Assembly (NCBI GenBank): GCA_002095305.1
Contig: MIEI01000021.1
Span: 1 to 64,000, forward strand
Direction of reading: 5' to 3'
DNA: 64,000 nucleotides
Source of the DNA: Pantoea brenneri
GTDB taxonomy: Bacteria; Pseudomonadota; Gammaproteobacteria; Enterobacterales; Enterobacteriaceae
In this document: positions 61,155 to 64,000 of the stretch, one piece after another
Layout of the letters: every line of letters begins with the position of its first letter
Position numbering within the stretch: position 1 is the first letter of the stretch
Translations under genes and position numbers: made by a program
The notes under the pieces: model-generated
The model's database searches: none
Told to the model about the DNA's origin: nothing
The model's input: the letters and a program-made list of their open reading frames with translations, nothing else

Positions 61155-62018
61155 ATGAAACAACTCGATCGGGCAGAGATTTCTGCCAGCACGCTCTACA
61201 TCGTTCCAACCCCGATTGGTAATTTGGGTGATATCACCCAGCGGGCGCTGACGGTGCTTTCGAGCGTCGATCTGGTCGCTGCGGAAGATACACGTCATAC
61301 CGGGCTGTTGCTACAACATTTCGCCATCACTGCGCGACTCTTCGCACTTCACGACCACAACGAGCAACAGAAGGCCGAGCTGCTGCTGACGAAGCTGCAA
61401 GAGGGGCAAAGCATAGCCTTAGTTTCCGATGCAGGCACGCCGCTGATTAACGATCCCGGCTACCATCTGGTGCGGCGCTGTCGCGAAGCCGGGATTCGGG
61501 TGGTGCCGCTGCCAGGCGCCTGTGCCGCTATCGCCGCCCTGAGTGCTGCCGGATTGCCGTCCGATCGTTTCTGTTACGAAGGGTTTCTGCCGGCCAAAAC
61601 CAAAGGCCGATGCGATACCTTACGTGCGCTGGTGCAGGAGCCACGTACCCTGATCTTCTACGAATCGACCCACCGTCTGCTGGACAGCCTGCAGGACATG
61701 GTGACCGAACTGGGCGCGGACCGGTATGTGGTGCTGGCGCGCGAGCTGACCAAAACCTGGGAGTCGATTTACGGTGCGCCGGTCGCCGAGCTGCTGGCGT
61801 GGGTGAAAGAGGATGAAAATCGTCGCAAAGGCGAGATGGTGCTGATTGTCGAAGGCCACAAGGCCGACGAAGAGGCGCTACCGCCTGACGCACTGCGCAC
61901 GCTGGCGCTGTTGCAGAAAGAGTTACCGCTTAAGCGAGCCGCTGCCCTGACCGCTGAGATCCATGGCTTGAAGAAAAATGCGCTCTACAAATATGCGCTG
62001 GAGCAGCAAGAGGCGTGA
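61155..62018 (+). CDS. rsmI: 16S rRNA 2'-O-ribose C1402 methyltransferase RsmI
   Basis: 287 residues (E. coli 286). Tetrapyrrole-methylase fold: [51 protein letters not shown]. Methylates C1402 in the P-site region of 16S rRNA. Its stop codon lies inside the -35 element of rnpB. Confidence 0.97.
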   Translation: MKQLDRAEISASTLYIVPTPIGNLGDITQRALTVLSSVDLVAAEDTRHTGLLLQHFAITARLFALHDHNEQQKAELLLTKLQEGQSIALVSDAGTPLINDPGYHLVRRCREAGIRVVPLPGACAAIAALSAAGLPSDRFCYEGFLPAKTKGRCDTLRALVQEPRTLIFYESTHRLLDSLQDMVTELGADRYVVLARELTKTWESIYGAPVAELLAWVKEDENRRKGEMVLIVEGHKADEEALPPDALRTLALLQKELPLKRAAALTAEIHGLKKNALYKYALEQQEA

Positions 62019-62043
62019 CAAATGGCGGCGAATGCCCTATCAT
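62015..62043 (+). promoter_or_regulatory. rnpB promoter
   Basis: GTGACA (-35), 17-base spacer, TATCAT (-10, 62038-62043), then a GC-rich discriminator (CCCGCGCC) to the RNA start at about 62052, as in stringently controlled genes. Confidence 0.85.
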
Positions 62044-62051
62044 CCCGCGCC

Positions 62052-62430
<379 letters not shown>

Positions 62431-62436
62431 ACTTCT

Positions 62437-62462
62437 AAAAACCGCTTCGGCGGGGTTTTTGC
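62437..62462 (+). terminator. rnpB terminator 1
   Basis: AAAAACCGC TTCG GCGGGGTTTTT tetraloop hairpin with T-run, just after the mature RNA 3' end. Confidence 0.92.
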
Positions 62463-62485
62463 TTTGCGGGCTAAGTGCAGACAGT

Positions 62486-62583
62486 GATGAATGACTGTCC
62501 ACGACGCTTTTTATAAAAGAAGGCGGCTCAACAGTCAGCTTCGACTTGTTACTAAAAACCCGCTTCGGCGGGGTTTTTGCTTA
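62486..62583 (+). repeat. duplicated rnpB 3' end with second terminator
   Basis: Second copy of the rnpB 3' segment: GATGAATGACTGTCCACGA (62382-62400 and 62486-62504), a diverged middle, CAGCTTCGACT-type sequence, and the same TTCG hairpin terminator (62554-62578). E. coli also has repeats of the rnpB 3' end downstream of the gene. Confidence 0.88.
62554..62579 (+). terminator. rnpB terminator 2 (in the duplicated segment)
   Basis: AAAAACCCGC TTCG GCGGGGTTTTT, like terminator 1 but with one more C in the left arm. Confidence 0.88.
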
Positions 62584-62645
62584 TTAGCCGCTGAGGCATC
62601 AGTTCCCACCCGTTGAGATGTGAGTACCGAAAATACCAGACGGAA

Positions 62646-63620
62646 TTAACCGCGGCCGTGCGGCTCATCCCAGTCAAACGCCGGTCCCAGCGAAATCACG
62701 CCGTTCGGGTTGATGGTCTTATGGCTGCAATAGTAGTGATGGCGGATATGCGGCAGGTTAACCGTCTCTGCAATACCGGGCATCTGGTAAATATCGCGCA
62801 GGAAACCGCTGAGATTAATGAAATCACCGATGCGATGACGATCGCATTTAAAATGGGTCACGTAGACCGGATCAAAACGCACCAGCGTGGTCCACAGGCG
62901 CAGATCCGCTTCGGTCAGCCGATCGCCAGTCAGGTAGCGATGCTGACCGAGGATCTGCTCCAGCCGTGACAGCGAATGAAACAGCGCGGTGACCGCTTCA
63001 TCATAGGCCGATTGGGAGGTGGCGAAGCCCGCCTTGTAGACGCCGTTATTCACCGTGTCGTAAATCCAGCCGTTCAGCTCATCGATTTTTTCACGCAGGG
63101 CAGGCGGATAATAGTCACCGGCTCGGGCCCCAACCGCATCAAACGCGCTGTTGAACATCCGGATGATATCGGCCGATTCATTGCTAACGATGGTGTTCTG
63201 CTGCTTGTCCCACAATACCGGCACCGTTACGCGGCCGCTGTAGTGTGGATCGGCGTGCAGATAGAGCTGATAGAGAAATTCATTTTGATAGAGCTTATCG
63301 CCGGTTGCCTGCTCAAATTCATCATCGAAGGTCCAGCCATTTTCCAGCATCAGCGGATGCACCACTGACACATCAATCATGCTATCCAGCCCTTTAAGCT
63401 GACGCATCAGCAGGGTGCGGTGCGCCCATGGGCAGGCCAGCGAAACGTAGAGATGATAACGGTCACGCTCGGCGGTGAATCCCGCTTTGCCGTCCGGGCC
63501 GGCGCTGCCATCGGCCGTGACCCAGTTGCGCCAGGCAGAGGCTGAACGCTTGAAGCGTCCGCCGGTCGATTTGGTGTCGTACCAGGTGTCATGCCAGACA
63601 CCGTCAATTAGCTGTCCCAT
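62646..63620 (-). CDS. yqjG: glutathionyl-hydroquinone reductase YqjG
   Basis: 324 residues (E. coli 328). Xi-class glutathione transferase: the catalytic Cys63 in LACPWAHRT, WDKQQNTIVSNESADIIRMFN, and YLTGDRLTEADLRLWTTLVRFDPVY. Reduces glutathionyl-hydroquinones using glutathione. The C-terminus is a few residues shorter (ends DEPHGRG). Lies downstream of yqjF on the same strand, as in E. coli. Confidence 0.96.
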   Translation of the reverse strand: MGQLIDGVWHDTWYDTKSTGGRFKRSASAWRNWVTADGSAGPDGKAGFTAERDRYHLYVSLACPWAHRTLLMRQLKGLDSMIDVSVVHPLMLENGWTFDDEFEQATGDKLYQNEFLYQLYLHADPHYSGRVTVPVLWDKQQNTIVSNESADIIRMFNSAFDAVGARAGDYYPPALREKIDELNGWIYDTVNNGVYKAGFATSQSAYDEAVTALFHSLSRLEQILGQHRYLTGDRLTEADLRLWTTLVRFDPVYVTHFKCDRHRIGDFINLSGFLRDIYQMPGIAETVNLPHIRHHYYCSHKTINPNGVISLGPAFDWDEPHGRG

Positions 63621-63635
63621 ATTGCCTCCAATGCA

Positions 63636-63665
63636 AACAGGGCGAGGTTATTTCCTCGCCCTGTT
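63636..63665. terminator. hairpin between yqjF and yqjG
   Basis: AACAGGGCGAGG/CCTCGCCCTGTT perfect 12-bp stem with a 6-base loop; weak T-run. Probably a partial terminator or stabiliser for the yqjF transcript. Confidence 0.6.
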
Positions 63666-63695
63666 AAGTCTGTCTGTGATGATGCTTATCTGAGT

Positions 63696-64000
63696 TTAGC
63701 GTGCAATCGCCGACTGTGGTTTTCTTTTGCTCAGCAGACGGTCGATGCTGTAAGCGCCCGGACCCACCAGACCTAACACCAGGAAGCCGCCGGCAATTGA
63801 CAGGTTCTTCATGAACATCAGCTGGTTGACGCCTTCGGCAAAGTTACTGTGGAACAGAAACGCCGTCAGGATGGTGAAACCGGCAGTAAACAGCGCGGTA
63901 AAACGGGTCAGGAAACCGAACAGAATCGCCAGGCCGCCGCCGAATTCGAGCAGGATAACCAGCGGCAGCATCACGCCAGGCACGCCCATCGCTTCCATAT
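63696..64000 (-). CDS. yqjF: DoxX-family membrane protein YqjF, partial
   Basis: Carboxy-terminal 100 residues; the N-terminus is outside the window. Three TM segments (GVMLPLVILLEFGGGLAILFG; FTALFTAGFTILTAFLF; LSIAGGFLVLGLVGPGAYS) as in E. coli YqjF (about 130 residues). DoxX-like protein linked to aromatic or quinone stress; function unclear. The ATG seen at 63998 is internal (EAMGVPG). Confidence 0.93.
   Translation of the reverse strand, partial: MEAMGVPGVMLPLVILLEFGGGLAILFGFLTRFTALFTAGFTILTAFLFHSNFAEGVNQLMFMKNLSIAGGFLVLGLVGPGAYSIDRLLSKRKPQSAIAR

Overview
The window is chromosomal DNA from a member of the Enterobacterales. Protein sequences and gene order follow E. coli closely (datA-queG-nnr-tsaE-amiB-mutL-miaA-hfq-hflX-hflK-hflC-yjeT-purA-nsrR-rnr-rlmB-aidB; rpsF-priB-rpsR-rplI; cpdB/cysQ; tamA-tamB-ytfP-ppa; diaA-yraN-lpoA-rsmI-rnpB). 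The high GC, ERIC repeats, extra chemoreceptors and rearranged joins suggest Erwiniaceae (a Pantoea/Erwinia type), but that placement is inference. No phage, transposase, CRISPR array or tRNA gene was seen.

Layout. 1-346: non-coding DNA with three DnaA boxes and a perfect IHF site beside queG, the position of the E. coli datA locus. 347-17933: the queG to rlmB block, with an ERIC element between hflX and hflK. 17997-23237: a second ERIC, aidB, bsmA, a FliA-type chemoreceptor, the esterase yjfP and a small exported protein. 23461-25139: the rpsF operon with its promoter and a long leader hairpin. 25154-38745: ytfB, fklB, cpdB/cysQ, ytfJ, ytfK, ytfL (paeA), tamA-tamB, ytfP; msrA, present between ytfL and tamA in E. 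coli, is absent here. 38805-47745: ppa, a DUF441 protein, an LprI-like protein, a second FliA-type chemoreceptor, fbp, mpl, darP (yjgA), pmbA, cybC. 48041-55661: an accessory catabolic operon, the most interesting part. 55699-63998: yhaJ, yhaK, dolP, diaA, yraN, lpoA, rsmI, rnpB with a duplicated 3' end, yqjG and the edge of yqjF.

The accessory operon encodes a stand-alone PRD protein, two small soluble proteins (SFCGS family and DUF4312), two polytopic membrane proteins (DUF4311 and DUF4310), an amidohydrolase/deacetylase, a DgaE-type PLP ammonia-lyase, a DgaF-type keto-deoxy-phosphogluconate aldolase, and a MtlR/BglG-type regulator with PRD, EIIB-like and EIIA-like domains. The enzymes outline a route from an (N-acylated?) amino-sugar acid to pyruvate plus a triose phosphate. 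The four DUF/SFCGS proteins look like an uncharacterised, possibly PTS-linked, uptake system.

Eight otherwise well conserved genes (nnr, amiB, aidB, yjfP, pmbA, the SFCGS gene, the DUF4312 gene, dolP) each have the frame broken by exactly one missing base. Restoring it gives normal family length where the E. coli length is known. This looks more like systematic under-calling by the sequencer than gene decay. These genes are listed at full repaired extent, with the break position stated.
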